Both the position numbers and the translations under genes were made by a program. This document shows, piece after piece, positions 6,124 through 6,749 of a stretch of 6,749 bases of DNA (positions are counted from its first letter, which is position 1; each line of letters opens with the position of its first letter). A model generated the notes under the pieces. That model did no database searches. It saw only the letters and a list, made by a program, of their open reading frames with translations, and was not told the DNA's origin. The DNA comes from Competibacteraceae bacterium UBA2792 (GTDB taxonomy: Bacteria > Pseudomonadota > Gammaproteobacteria > Competibacterales > Competibacteraceae), in NCBI GenBank assembly GCA_002352125.1, contig DEHU01000091.1, positions 40,651-47,399 on the forward strand, written 5' to 3'.

Positions 6124-6681
6124 TCATTCGAGATCGAAGTCCGGGTTTTCCCCGAGGTCGGGGATTTTTGCGACATAGCCGGTGTCGCCGAAATCGAGCG
6201 GCACATTCGCCTCATAACCGGGCAGGCCGATCTCTTTCCGAAGAGCGTTGAGCCGGTTCATCCAGCCCTTGCGAAACTTAGCAAGCTTTGGATTTTTCAC
6301 GATCAGGCGCTCGTAATAGGCCTCGCGCGCGGTGCAGTAGGCGGTGATGGTGGCGCCAAGGTCGCAGGCATCCGCCGCCTTTTTCGTGTTCGAGCCGAAG
6401 TCGCCGTCCACCCTGCAGCTTAGACTTTGTTGCAGAAAGCGTACCGCCCGACCAACGCCCATGTTGACCGCCGTGTCGAACTGCACAAGGTCGAGTTGAC
6501 GTTGTAGCAGGTCGCAGCGCGGCGGCAACCAGTAACCAGCTTCGTAGATCGCCTGCATCTCGGTGTCCTGAAGCTGCCGAACGTCCCGTTTTGGCAATCC
6601 TTGCCGTATTCGCCACCCGTCGTAGACTCTCTGCGTGACACCCTTGTTGGTGGCCCCGCCCGGATCGTCCGGGTCGTTCAC
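6124..6681 (-). CDS. GH108-type peptidoglycan hydrolase (endolysin-like); 5' end abnormal
   Basis: The frame encodes a glycoside hydrolase 108 / 'secretion activator' type muramidase. VNDPDDPGGATNKGVTQRVYD is the family core, and LVQFDTAVNMGVGRAVRFLQ (about 65-84 from the GTG) plus VDGDFGSNTK match the peptidoglycan-binding C-terminal half. KGWMNRLNALRKE is the usual family end, followed by about 35 extra, acidic-rich residues. The only canonical start is a GTG at 6681, but family homology continues upstream: SDAFKASLPFILRWEGGY is encoded by 6735-6682, directly after an in-frame TAA (6738-6736). The EGG glutamate, the expected catalytic acid of the family, is codon 6693-6691, so translation from the GTG would lack it. 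GGGAAGGGGG just upstream of the GTG could act as a ribosome site, yet it also encodes W-E-G-G. Either a rare start (for example ATT at 6705) is used, or the start codon was lost and the gene is decaying. It lies 52 bp before the alpha/beta hydrolase and may share its transcript. It could be of phage origin. Confidence 0.75.
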   Translation of the reverse strand: MNDPDDPGGATNKGVTQRVYDGWRIRQGLPKRDVRQLQDTEMQAIYEAGYWLPPRCDLLQRQLDLVQFDTAVNMGVGRAVRFLQQSLSCRVDGDFGSNTKKAADACDLGATITAYCTAREAYYERLIVKNPKLAKFRKGWMNRLNALRKEIGLPGYEANVPLDFGDTGYVAKIPDLGENPDFDLE

Positions 6682-6735
6682 ATAGCCCCCTTCCCAGCGA
6701 AGAATAAAGGGTAGCGAGGCTTTAAAGGCATCCGA
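6682..6735 (-). other. Upstream coding homology of the GH108 gene without a canonical start codon
   Basis: These 18 codons read SDAFKASLPFILRWEGGY, which matches the expected N-terminus of the GH108 fold and includes its catalytic Glu. They contain no ATG, GTG or TTG in frame and are preceded directly by TAA. An ATG at 6731-6729 is in another frame and hits a stop after about 17 codons. The segment is part of the hydrolase gene by homology, but how it is translated is unclear. Confidence 0.6.
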
Positions 6736-6749
6736 TTACCCACAAACTC

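Noticed and set aside
1..6749. CRISPR array, tRNA, rRNA, insertion sequence or diversity-generating repeat
   Set aside because: I saw no regularly spaced repeats, tRNA-like cloverleaf, transposase motifs or long terminal inverted repeats anywhere in the window.

Overview
The window looks like a chromosomal accessory region of a GC-rich proteobacterium. An alphaproteobacterium is my best guess, inferred from base composition, strong Shine-Dalgarno sites and the style of the glycoside hydrolase 108 protein. No rRNA, tRNA or other taxonomic marker is present to confirm this. Nearly all of the window is covered by five genes on the minus strand, so transcription runs from right to left.

In transcription order: (1) about 6124-6735, a GH108-type peptidoglycan hydrolase whose reading frame continues upstream of the only canonical start codon; (2) 5133-6071, an alpha/beta hydrolase with a Ser-Asp-His triad; (3) 3506-5122, a TPR-like (MAP3K TRAFs-binding-like) N-terminus joined to a trypsin-like serine protease with a complete triad; (4) 2316-3431, a TIR-domain protein with a candidate NADase glutamate and a second Rossmann-like domain; (5) 151-2319, an nSTAND1-type P-loop NTPase with a membrane helix, coiled coils and a separate C-terminal domain. 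Genes 2 and 3 are 10 bp apart. Genes 4 and 5 overlap by ATGA. A 74-bp AT-rich spacer between genes 3 and 4 may hold an internal promoter. The first 150 bases hold a possible C-terminal tail of a convergent plus-strand gene (2-79) and an AT-rich converging intergenic stretch.

My reading is that genes 2-5 form a STAND-centred biological conflict (probably anti-phage or programmed-death) module. The membrane-tethered STAND ATPase would be the sensor and switch. The TIR protein, the TPR-protease and the alpha/beta hydrolase would be effectors or signal processors attacking NAD+, proteins and an ester or lipid substrate. The component families are well known in such systems. The specific four-gene combination, and the possible addition of a peptidoglycan hydrolase, is what deserves attention. 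That function is inferred from domains and gene order only; nothing in the sequence shows what triggers it.
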